From Clostridium sp. CAG:590 (GTDB lineage: Bacteria; Bacillota; Clostridia; Lachnospirales; Lachnospiraceae): 9,649 nt of DNA. The stretch covers positions 1 to 9,649 of the forward strand of contig HF987805.1 of NCBI GenBank assembly GCA_000431135.1. The letters run 5' to 3'. This document shows, one piece after another, positions 1-5,808 of this stretch (its first letter is position 1; every line of letters starts with the position of its first letter). The translations under genes and the position numbers were made by a program. Under the pieces are notes generated by a model. It was given only the letters and a program-made list of their open reading frames with translations. It was not told the origin of the DNA and made no database searches.

Positions 1-24
1 GATTCCGGCTCTGGGCACTTTTTG

Positions 25-52
25 AAACAATCCGATTTGGGTTGTTTTTTTT
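25..52 (+). terminator. Rho-independent terminator of an upstream gene
   Basis: A 9-bp stem (25-33 with 39-47, one G.T wobble) closes a 5-nt loop (GATTT) and runs into eight consecutive T residues (45-52). This is the form of an intrinsic terminator acting on + strand transcription. The gene it ends lies almost entirely before the window. A TGA at 23-25 in one frame could be its stop codon, but too few codons are visible to say. Confidence 0.7.
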
Positions 53-73
53 GTGGAATAGATATGAGGAACG

Positions 74-82
74 TGGTACAAT
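74..82 (+). promoter_or_regulatory. Extended -10 promoter for the GGDEF-like/DUF951 unit
   Basis: TGG followed by TACAAT (77-82) is an extended -10 element 34 bp before the first gene. No good -35 hexamer lies at the right distance, so the TG extension would have to carry recognition. The same TGGTAYAAT form occurs before rpsF and glnA, which supports the reading. Confidence 0.45.
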
Positions 83-116
83 ATAAACGATTAGATATAG
101 TTGGGCTATAGAGTAT

Positions 117-1226
117 ATGGGGTATTGGAGTATGAAGCTTAATTTTTATTTAGAGTGTGCCACGGCTTTGATTGGAATTGTATTGTGGTGTGCATGCAGC
201 CGCAGATATAACATATTGGATCTGAAAGATCAGATTTATCTGAAAATGGTACGTTGCACAACGGTGATGGCTATCCTGAATTTGTTGGCATGTATTATAA
301 TTAGAAGAAACTGGTTCCCGTTTCGAATCATATCCGGCATAATCATATGTATTAGCTTTATATATATGGTAGGAATTTTAATGCATCTTAATATGTATCT
401 GAAGGAGAGTATTTGTTCTAAGAATTTTGTAACCTCAAATCAATTTGTGTGGTTTGGATTCCCCTTGTTTTTGATGGGGTTAGCATTATTAGTAAATTGT
501 GGGACGCAATATATATATGGAGTGACGCAGGCGGACGGGAATATACAGATTGTGTTTAACGCATTGTATAAGATTCCGTATATATTAGCGATATGTTCTT
601 TGGCTATTTACAGTGCACAGTTATTAAAAGGAAGAAATAAGCTGATTGCCAAACGTCAATATTGTTTTTTTGCAGTACCCGTTTTGCTGCTCGTAACTTA
701 TTATTTACAATATCGATTTAAATCCACGTTGATATTGGGATTTGGATACAGTCTAATGTTATTAGTGATATATATATATTCATATAGTACGGTAATGAGA
801 AGAGATGACCTTACACACTTGCCGGATATATATGGATTTGAAAGGATGGTTGCATATTGGGTGGGAACGGAGCAGCCATTTGAAATTATGATCATTACAT
901 TGCAGGATTGGAAAAAAATCCAGTTACAATCAGGTTATGAACATACGAATTATGCATTAGTTCGCATTGCAGACTATTTGAAACGATTAATACTTGGCAA
1001 TGTAATTGCAAGACATGGTAATCACTTTTTCATAATTTTGGAAGGAGATAATTATGAAATGAGTCAGAATTTGGAAACAAAGATATCTGAGAGATTTCAA
1101 AGAGAATGGACAATAGAGAATGAAAAAGAGAATATGAATGTACATATAGAACATGCGACATATACGGAAAACAGTCCGGATATACAAACTATTATGAACT
1201 GGGTAATGAGAGGAATTATAGAATGA
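117..1226 (+). CDS. Multi-pass membrane protein with degenerate GGDEF domain
   Basis: The N-terminal two thirds holds about seven hydrophobic segments (roughly residues 12-28, 46-62, 72-94, 110-129, 149-169, 183-198, 205-223), so it is an integral membrane protein. The C-terminal part, from about residue 229, has the GGDEF-domain entry motif in weakened form (DDLTHLPDIYGF, 230-241). Where RYGGDEF is expected it has RHGNHFF (299-305), so the signature GGDEF reads GNHFF. The acidic residues that bind metal and act in catalysis are missing, so diguanylate cyclase activity is unlikely; a sensing or scaffolding role is more plausible. The start is uncertain: ATG 117 gives 369 residues, ATG 132 gives 364, and neither has a good ribosome binding site. 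The gene is AT-rich with many ATA codons. Its stop overlaps the next start as ATGA, implying translational coupling. The substrate or signal cannot be told from the sequence. Confidence 0.8.
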   Translation: MGYWSMKLNFYLECATALIGIVLWCACSRRYNILDLKDQIYLKMVRCTTVMAILNLLACIIIRRNWFPFRIISGIIICISFIYMVGILMHLNMYLKESICSKNFVTSNQFVWFGFPLFLMGLALLVNCGTQYIYGVTQADGNIQIVFNALYKIPYILAICSLAIYSAQLLKGRNKLIAKRQYCFFAVPVLLLVTYYLQYRFKSTLILGFGYSLMLLVIYIYSYSTVMRRDDLTHLPDIYGFERMVAYWVGTEQPFEIMIITLQDWKKIQLQSGYEHTNYALVRIADYLKRLILGNVIARHGNHFFIILEGDNYEMSQNLETKISERFQREWTIENEKENMNVHIEHATYTENSPDIQTIMNWVMRGIIE

Positions 1227-1405
1227 ATTTTGAAATAGGACAGGTTATCAAACTAAAAAAACAACATCCATGTGGAACAAATGAATGGGAGATAATTCGT
1301 ACGGGTGCCGATTTTCGATTGAAATGTAAGGGATGTGGTCATCAGGTAATGCTTGCCCGCAACATTGTTGAAAAAAGTTTCAGAGGATTTGTAGAAAATG
1401 TTTGA
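1223..1405 (+). CDS. DUF951 family small protein (YyzM-like)
   Basis: A 60-residue protein matching the DUF951 family of Firmicutes: an N-terminal GQVIKLKKQHPCG segment, then EWEIIRTGADFRLKC and CKGCGHQVM. Cys17, Cys35, Cys38 and His40 are arranged as a possible zinc site; that is inference, as the family's function is not known to me. The start follows GAGAGGA (1208-1214) by 8 nt and overlaps the stop of the GGDEF-like gene by 4 nt, so the two are probably translated together. In Bacillus subtilis the homologue yyzM also lies near the rpsF-ssb-rpsR region, so the location is conserved. The -35 box of the rpsF promoter overlaps this gene's stop codon. Confidence 0.88.
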   Translation: MNFEIGQVIKLKKQHPCGTNEWEIIRTGADFRLKCKGCGHQVMLARNIVEKSFRGFVENV

Positions 1406-1431
1406 CTTTCGGAATGTTAGTATGGTATAAT
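1402..1431 (+). promoter_or_regulatory. Strong promoter of rpsF-ssb-rpsR
   Basis: TTGACT (1402-1407), an 18-bp spacer, and a perfect TATAAT (1426-1431) with TG at 1423-1424 (extended -10). This is the best sigma-A type promoter in the window, as expected for ribosomal genes. The -35 box overlaps the TGA of the DUF951 gene, so the operon can be expressed independently of the upstream pair. Confidence 0.85.
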
Positions 1432-1453
1432 TTCAATCTGTGGTGTATAACAC

Positions 1454-1506
1454 AACAATTTTCCTTGTTCTTCCGGGGAGGAAGGGCCAGAGACCATAAG
1501 GAGGTG
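1454..1506 (+). promoter_or_regulatory. rpsF leader able to hide the Shine-Dalgarno; possible S6:S18 autoregulatory site
   Basis: The leader has an inner hairpin CTTCC/GGAAG (1470-1474 with 1480-1484, extendable by two G.T pairs). It also has an outer pairing of the pyrimidine run ending CCTT (1460-1466) with AAGGAGG (1498-1504), the rpsF ribosome binding site. A competing stem AACAA/TTGTT (1454-1458 with 1465-1469) would free the site. An RNA element in rpsF leaders bound by the S6:S18 complex is known in bacteria. That this is such an element is inference from position and the anti-Shine-Dalgarno fold; I have not matched the consensus. Confidence 0.4.
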
Positions 1507-1514
1507 CATAAGAC

Positions 1515-1802
1515 ATGAACAAATATGAATTAGCGTTAGTTGTCAGTGCAAAAATCGAAGACGATGCTAGAACAGATGCTGTTGAGAAAGCAAAAGAGTT
1601 AATTGCTAAGTTCGGCGGTAATGTTACTAACGTTGAGGATGCTGGTAAGAAGAGATTAGCTTACGAGATCCAGAAGATGAAAGAAGGATTTTATTACTTC
1701 ATCCAATTCGATGCGGAATCTGATGTTCCAGCACAGGTAGAAGCTCAAGTTCGTATTATGGAGCCAGTCATCAGATACCTATGCGTTAGACAGGACGCGT
1801 AA
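1515..1802 (+). CDS. rpsF: 30S ribosomal protein S6
   Basis: The 95-residue product matches bacterial S6 in length and sequence: N-terminal NKYELALVVSAKIED, a central GKKRLAYEIQKMKEGFYYFIQF strand region and a VRIMEPVIRYLCVR end. S6 binds the central domain of 16S rRNA in the 30S platform as a heterodimer with S18, which is encoded two genes downstream. The start is fixed by AAGGAGGTG (1498-1506), 8 nt upstream. It is the first gene of the rpsF-ssb-rpsR operon, 18 nt before ssb. There is no long acidic C-terminal tail of the kind modified by RimK in enterobacteria. Confidence 0.97.
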   Translation: MNKYELALVVSAKIEDDARTDAVEKAKELIAKFGGNVTNVEDAGKKRLAYEIQKMKEGFYYFIQFDAESDVPAQVEAQVRIMEPVIRYLCVRQDA

Positions 1803-1820
1803 CGAATAGGAGGAATCCAT

Positions 1821-2264
1821 ATGAATAAAGTAATTTTGATGGGACGCTTAACAAGAGATCCTGAGATTCGGTATTCTCAGGGTGAGAATAATAATGCGGT
1901 TGCAAGATATACATTAGCAGTTGATCGTCGGTTTCAGCGTAGTGCAGATCAGACGGCTGACTTTATCCCATGTGTAGCATTTGGACGTTCAGCTGAATTT
2001 GCAGAGAAGTGGCTGAAGCAGGGTACTAAGATTTGTATTACCGGTCGTATTCAGACAGGAAGTTACACAAACAAAGATGGTGTTAAGGTATATACAACTG
2101 ATATTATTGTAGAAGAACAGGAGTTTGCTGAGAGCAAGAATGCAGCAGCAAGTAATGGTTCCGATAATTTCTCGGGTGGTGAACGCCCAACTCCAAGTGC
2201 AGCAAGCGGTGACGGATTTATGAATATTCCGGCCGGCATCGAGGATGAGCTCCCATTTCAATAA
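1821..2264 (+). CDS. ssb: Single-stranded DNA-binding protein
   Basis: The protein has 147 residues. Residues 1-105 form the OB fold (MNKVILMGRLTRDPEIRY at the start, FIPCVAFGRSAEFAEKWL in the middle, GSYTNKDGVKVYTTDIIVEE at the end of the fold). A Gly/Ser/Asn-rich flexible linker (106-138) and an acidic tip (EDELPFQ) follow. SSB coats single-stranded DNA during replication, repair and recombination, and recruits partners through the tip. Partner proteins normally contact a terminal Pro-Phe carboxylate, but here one extra Gln follows the Phe. AGGAGG (1808-1813) lies 7 nt before the ATG. It sits between rpsF and rpsR, the order typical of Firmicutes, and is probably the main replication SSB. 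Confidence 0.97.
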   Translation: MNKVILMGRLTRDPEIRYSQGENNNAVARYTLAVDRRFQRSADQTADFIPCVAFGRSAEFAEKWLKQGTKICITGRIQTGSYTNKDGVKVYTTDIIVEEQEFAESKNAAASNGSDNFSGGERPTPSAASGDGFMNIPAGIEDELPFQ

Positions 2265-2281
2265 AATAGGAGGAAAAGAAA

Positions 2282-2554
2282 ATGGCATATAATAAATCAG
2301 ATAAGCCAGAGCGCAGTGATGCTCCGATGAAGAGAAGAACAATCCGCAGAAGAAAAAAAGTTTGCGTATTTTGTGCAGATGAGAATAACTTAATTGATTA
2401 TAAGGATGTTAATAAGTTAAAGAGATACATTTCTGAAAGAGGAAAGATTCTTCCTAGAAGAATTACCGGTAACTGTGCAAAGCATCAGAGAGCTTTAACA
2501 GTTGCAATCAAGAGAGCACGTCACATTGCTTTAATGCCTTACGTAGTAGAGTAA
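2282..2554 (+). CDS. rpsR: 30S ribosomal protein S18 (zinc-binding type)
   Basis: The 90-residue basic protein matches S18: an Arg/Lys-rich N-terminus (KRRTIRRRKKV), then CVFC, DYKDVNKLKRYISERGKILPRR and a GNCAKHQRALTVAIKRARHIALMPY end. Cys28, Cys31, Cys65 and His68 make a complete Cys-x2-Cys...Cys-x2-His set, so this is the C+ (zinc-ribbon) form; many species carry a C- copy used under zinc limitation. S18 pairs with S6 on the 30S platform. AGGAGG (2268-2273) is 8 nt before the ATG. It is the last gene of the operon and is followed by a perfect 13-bp hairpin. Confidence 0.97.
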   Translation: MAYNKSDKPERSDAPMKRRTIRRRKKVCVFCADENNLIDYKDVNKLKRYISERGKILPRRITGNCAKHQRALTVAIKRARHIALMPYVVE

Positions 2555-2566
2555 TTACGATGCATA

Positions 2567-2598
2567 ACAGACTATCATCCGTTGTGATGATAGTCTGT
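2567..2598 (+). terminator. 13-bp hairpin after rpsR, without a T run
   Basis: 2567-2579 pairs perfectly with 2586-2598 around a 6-nt loop (CGTTGT). The position 12 nt after the rpsR stop suggests an operon end, but what follows is ATAATAAAG and not a T tract. It may be a processing or stabilising 3' hairpin, or an inefficient terminator with read-through into the tRNA. Confidence 0.5.
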
Positions 2599-2652
2599 AT
2601 AATAAAGTATAATTGATGCGATATAGATTATATTAGAGTAGAATAATAATAT

Positions 2653-2725
<73 letters not shown>

Positions 2726-2730
2726 TGCCG

Positions 2731-2783
2731 AAAAGATGTCTTTTAAGTAACATGGAGGAACATGTTCTTAAAAGGCATTTTTT
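2731..2783 (+). terminator. Strong rho-independent terminator after tRNA-Thr
   Basis: A long stem starts 5 nt after the tRNA: 2736-2754 pairs with 2761-2778 with one bulged T (2748) and one T.G pair, around a 6-nt loop (GAGGAA). T2778-T2783 form the U tract. The A run at 2731-2734 can pair with the T run, so it may also work in the opposite direction. It separates the tRNA unit from the glnA operon. Confidence 0.9.
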
Positions 2784-2807
2784 GTTGCAGAATTATTTGA
2801 ACAGAAG

Positions 2808-2837
2808 TTGTGACTTCGTAACAGTTTGTGGTACAAT
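2808..2837 (+). promoter_or_regulatory. Main glnA promoter with an overlapping inverted repeat
   Basis: TTGTGA (2808-2813), an 18-bp spacer, and TACAAT (2832-2837) preceded by TGG form an extended -10 promoter. Over its -35 and spacer lies an imperfect palindrome with arms TGTGA (2809-2813) and TAACA (2819-2823), 5 bp apart. These arms resemble the GlnR/TnrA half-sites (TGTNA...TNACA), but the known box has a 7-bp spacer, so the match is suggestive only. GAAGT/ACTTC (2804-2808 with 2813-2817) is a second way to read the symmetry. Confidence 0.55.
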
Positions 2838-2862
2838 AAATTGACATTCAATATAAAGGGAA

Positions 2863-2891
2863 TTGACAAAATAAAACAAGTGAGATAACAT
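2863..2891 (+). promoter_or_regulatory. Possible second glnA promoter
   Basis: A perfect TTGACA (2863-2868) is followed after 17 bp by TAACAT (2886-2891), a weak -10 with four consensus bases. It would start transcription about 75 nt before the glnA start. Another TTGACA at 2841-2846 has no usable -10. Confidence 0.3.
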
Positions 2892-2956
2892 GAAAATAAT
2901 GTGACTTGCTATAGATATATGAGTAAAGTTATCATAGTAAAGAACGTGTTATAACA
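2877..2956 (+). promoter_or_regulatory. glnA leader with two competing hairpins
   Basis: Hairpin A joins CAAGT (2877-2881) to ACTTG (2904-2908), with an inner stem ACAT/ATGT (2888-2891 with 2899-2902). Hairpin B joins 2906-2912 to 2934-2940 and, past one bulged A, 2914-2917 to 2930-2933. The two share bases 2906-2908, so they exclude each other. A 10-bp palindrome TGTTATAACA (2947-2956) sits just before the ribosome binding site. No T tract follows either hairpin, so classical transcription attenuation is not evident. Whether the ANTAR protein or anything else binds here is unknown. Confidence 0.35.
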
Positions 2957-2975
2957 GATGAAAAGGAGCGATGGC

Positions 2976-4307
2976 ATGAGTAAGTATACAAAACAGGATA
3001 TTATGCGGTTAGTAGAAGAAGAGGATATTGAGTTTATTCGTCTTCAATTTACGGATATGTTTGGAACTTTGAAGAATGTAGCAATTACAGCAAGCCAATT
3101 GGAAAAAGCATTAGATAATAAATGCATGTTTGATGGTTCGTCGATTGAAGGTTTTGTGAGGATTGATGAGTCAGATATGTATTTATATCCGGATCTGAAT
3201 ACATTTGAAATTTTTCCTTGGAGACCACAACATGGTAAGGTTGCCAGAATGATCTGTGATGTATATCGGCCTAATGGAACTCCGTTTGAGGGCGACCCAC
3301 GATATATTTTGAAGAAAGTATTAAAAGAAGCAGCCGACATGGGATATACATTTAATGTTGGCCCGGAGTGCGAGTTCTTTTTATTCCATACGGATGATGA
3401 AGGAAGACCGACGACAATCAGTCATGAAAAGGCAGGCTATTTTGATATTTCTCCATTGGATTTGGGAGAAAATGCAAGAAGAGATATCATTTTAACATTA
3501 GAGGATATGGGATTTGAAATCGAGGCTTCCCATCATGAGGTTGCTCCGGCACAGCATGAAATTGATTTTAAATACACAAATGCGCTGAAGGCAGCGGACA
3601 ACATGATGACATTTAAGCTGGTTGTTAAGACGATTGCCAAGCGGCATGGTTTGTTTGCAAGTTTTATGCCAAAGCCAGTATACGGAGTATGCGGTTCCGG
3701 ATTACATATCAATATGTCCCTATGCAAAGATGGTGTGAATATATTTAATGATCATAGTGCAGAAAATGGAGTAAGCAAGGAAGCATATCAGTTTATTGCT
3801 GGTCTGATGAAACACATGAAAGGAATGACATTGGTTGCGAATCCAATCGTGAATTCTTATAAACGATTGATTCCGGGTTATGAGGCACCGGTGCATATCA
3901 CCTGGTCGGAAGGCAATCGGAGTCCATTGATTCGAATTCCATCTACGCGCGGAACCAATATGCGGATTGAACTTCGTTCCCCGGATCCTGCAGCAAATCC
4001 GTATTTATTATTGGCATCCTGCTTAGCAGCCGGGTTGGATGGAATTCGTAATGAATTGCCGATTCCAGAGAGTGTGGAAGGAAATATATACGAGATGTCA
4101 AAAAATGAGTTGGAAGAGAGAGGTATTGAAGCCATTCCTTCTAATTTAAGCAAGGCATGTCACTATTTTGAAGATGATGAGTTTATGAAACAGGTATTAG
4201 GTGAGCATGTGCATGCAAAGTATTTAGATGCAAAGCGTAAGGAATGGAATCGATTCAGAGAACAGGTTACGGAATGGGAGATTGATGAGTATCTGTATAA
4301 GATATGA
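2976..4307 (+). CDS. glnA: Glutamine synthetase, type I-alpha
   Basis: Catalyses ATP-dependent formation of glutamine from glutamate and ammonium in the cytoplasm, as a dodecamer. I choose the ATG at 2976 (443 residues) because AAGGAG (2963-2968) lies 7 nt before it; an in-frame ATG at 2958 would precede that site. Numbering from 2976: metal/glutamate-site residues in PECEFF (130-135) and HHEVAPAQHEIDF (186-198), GSGLHINMSL (240-249), the KRLIPGYEAPV glutamate flap with Glu303, and the RSPDPAANPYL end of the active site. The length and lack of the 25-residue insert put it in class GSI-alpha. Arg62, the residue tied to feedback inhibition in Bacillus subtilis, is present. It is followed 30 nt later by an ANTAR regulator, a pairing known from clostridia (glnA-nitR), and probably heads an operon with dapF and dapL. 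Confidence 0.97.
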   Translation: MSKYTKQDIMRLVEEEDIEFIRLQFTDMFGTLKNVAITASQLEKALDNKCMFDGSSIEGFVRIDESDMYLYPDLNTFEIFPWRPQHGKVARMICDVYRPNGTPFEGDPRYILKKVLKEAADMGYTFNVGPECEFFLFHTDDEGRPTTISHEKAGYFDISPLDLGENARRDIILTLEDMGFEIEASHHEVAPAQHEIDFKYTNALKAADNMMTFKLVVKTIAKRHGLFASFMPKPVYGVCGSGLHINMSLCKDGVNIFNDHSAENGVSKEAYQFIAGLMKHMKGMTLVANPIVNSYKRLIPGYEAPVHITWSEGNRSPLIRIPSTRGTNMRIELRSPDPAANPYLLLASCLAAGLDGIRNELPIPESVEGNIYEMSKNELEERGIEAIPSNLSKACHYFEDDEFMKQVLGEHVHAKYLDAKRKEWNRFREQVTEWEIDEYLYKI

Positions 4308-4337
4308 TGAGCACAGGAGAAAGCAAGGAGGAAGAAT

Positions 4338-4880
4338 GTGATTAGTGTAATCGTAGCATTCCCTAAGCTGGAGGAGGCTCGAAGCATTAAGAATCTGTTG
4401 GTGCGGAATGGTATTGATGTGATTGCGGCGTGTACGACGGGAGCACAGGTAATGAATCTCACAGATGATCTGGATTATGGTATCGTTGTCAGTGGTTATA
4501 AGTTTGTTGACATGATGTATAGTGAACTGCTTGAATGTATTCCGGAGACATTTAATATGTTATTGGTTGCATCACAAAGATATTATTCGGAATGTAGTAC
4601 AAGTGATATTGTATGTCTTTCCATGCCGATCAAAGCGGCAGATTTGGTGGATACGGTGAATTTGATGTATGATAAATTATACTATCAGATGAAACGTGCC
4701 AAGTCGAAACCGGCAATACGAACGGAAGAGGAAAAACAGGTAATTACTCACGCAAAACTTATGCTGATGCAGCAAAAGGGAATGACAGAAGAAGAGGCAC
4801 ACAAATATTTGCAGAAGAAGAGCATGGACAATGGAACGAATTTAGTGGAGACTGCTCATATGATATTAGATGTTTTCTAA
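4338..4880 (+). CDS. ANTAR-domain RNA-binding regulator with pseudo-receiver (NitR-like)
   Basis: The protein has 180 residues and starts at GTG, 6 nt after AAGGAGG (4325-4331). Residues 1-115 have the alternating strand/helix pattern of a response-regulator receiver, but the key residues are gone. There is no acidic pair after strand 1 (VIVAFPK). The phospho-acceptor position in DYGIVVSGYK holds Ser52. The conserved Lys-Pro is Met96-Pro97. Residues 128-180 are an ANTAR domain (HAKLMLMQQKGMTEEEAHKYLQ), which binds paired RNA hairpins and prevents transcription termination, as in AmiR, EutV and NasR. Its place directly after glnA matches clostridial nitR, thought to regulate nitrogen genes. 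I infer that it is controlled by protein or ligand contact, not phosphorylation. dapF follows 12 nt later. Confidence 0.9.
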   Translation: MISVIVAFPKLEEARSIKNLLVRNGIDVIAACTTGAQVMNLTDDLDYGIVVSGYKFVDMMYSELLECIPETFNMLLVASQRYYSECSTSDIVCLSMPIKAADLVDTVNLMYDKLYYQMKRAKSKPAIRTEEEKQVITHAKLMLMQQKGMTEEEAHKYLQKKSMDNGTNLVETAHMILDVF

Positions 4881-4892
4881 AGGAGGATTTAT

Positions 4893-5726
4893 ATGAAATT
4901 TACAAAGATGGAAGGCTTGGGAAACGACTATGTTTATGTAAATTGTTTCCGGGAGACGGTAGACAATCCTTCTGAAGTCGCAAAAAAGGTAAGTGACCGG
5001 CACTTTGGAATCGGTTCGGATGGATTGATTCTCATCAGACCTTCTGAGGTTGCGGATTTTCGAATGGATATGTATAATGCAGATGGTTCACAGGCAGAGA
5101 TGTGCGGAAACGGTATCCGATGTGTCGCCAAGTATGTATATGATTATGGCTTGACCGATAAGACGAGTATATCTATTGAAACATTGGCCGGGATTAAATA
5201 TCTGGATCTGCAGGTGACAGATGGAAAAGTTTCCTTGATTACGGTAAATATGGGAAGTCCGGAGTTAGTACCGGACAAGATACCGGTAATATCGGATTCA
5301 AAACGCGTGGTGGATGAACCAATTGAAGTGGGCGGCACAACTTATAAGATGACGTGTGTTTCGATGGGCAATCCGCACTGTATTGTATTTGTGGAAGATA
5401 CGGCATCATTTCCGTTGGAAACAGTTGGACCATTATTTGAGAATCATGAAAGATTTCCGAAGCGTGTCAATACAGAATTTATACAGTTATTAGATCGCAA
5501 AACGGTTAATATGCGGGTGTGGGAACGTGGATCCGGCGAGACATTAGCTTGTGGAACGGGTGCCTGTGCGAGTGCAGTTGCCTGTATATTGAATGGTCTG
5601 ACGGAAAATGAGATTACATTGCACTTGTTAGGTGGAGATCTGATCGTTCGATGGGATCAGGAAGAAAATCTTGTCTATATGACAGGACCTGCACGGGTTG
5701 TGTTCGATGGAGAGATTGTGTTGTAA
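4893..5726 (+). CDS. dapF: Diaminopimelate epimerase
   Basis: Converts LL-diaminopimelate to meso-diaminopimelate without a cofactor, the last shared step to lysine and to the peptidoglycan cross-linking residue. The 277-residue length is typical. Both catalytic cysteines are present in their motifs: Cys71 in NADGSQAEMCGNGIR and Cys220 in ERGSGETLACGTGA. The substrate-binding Asn11, Asn62, Asn160 (MGNPHC), Asn193 (VNTEF) and Glu211-Arg212 are also in place. AAAGGAGG, overlapping the previous stop region, lies just before the ATG. It lies between the ANTAR gene and dapL, which makes its substrate, so the DAP genes appear to be co-transcribed with glnA. Confidence 0.97.
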   Translation: MKFTKMEGLGNDYVYVNCFRETVDNPSEVAKKVSDRHFGIGSDGLILIRPSEVADFRMDMYNADGSQAEMCGNGIRCVAKYVYDYGLTDKTSISIETLAGIKYLDLQVTDGKVSLITVNMGSPELVPDKIPVISDSKRVVDEPIEVGGTTYKMTCVSMGNPHCIVFVEDTASFPLETVGPLFENHERFPKRVNTEFIQLLDRKTVNMRVWERGSGETLACGTGACASAVACILNGLTENEITLHLLGGDLIVRWDQEENLVYMTGPARVVFDGEIVL

Positions 5727-5808
5727 TGGACAATGATATATGATGAATGGCACAAAGGCGAATGCCGGGCTATGAAATATTAATAAAGTAACAAAATAGG
5801 AGGACATC

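Noticed and set aside
1..25. C-terminal end of an upstream gene ending at TGA 23-25
   Set aside because: Only seven codons are visible and other frames are open too, so no coding claim can be supported.
2838..2957. ANTAR two-hexaloop motif in the glnA leader
   Set aside because: The hairpins I can draw have 7-nt or 12-nt loops, or a GTAAAG loop, and none has the A1/G4 pattern; no terminator follows.
2958..2975. Upstream ATG for glnA adding six residues
   Set aside because: It lies before the AAGGAG that is well placed for ATG 2976, has no site of its own, and Arg62 numbering fits the shorter form.
5727..5808. Promoter or terminator between dapF and dapL
   Set aside because: Only a 4-bp GGCA/TGCC stem and no -35/-10 pair with proper spacing; the gap is best read as intra-operon.
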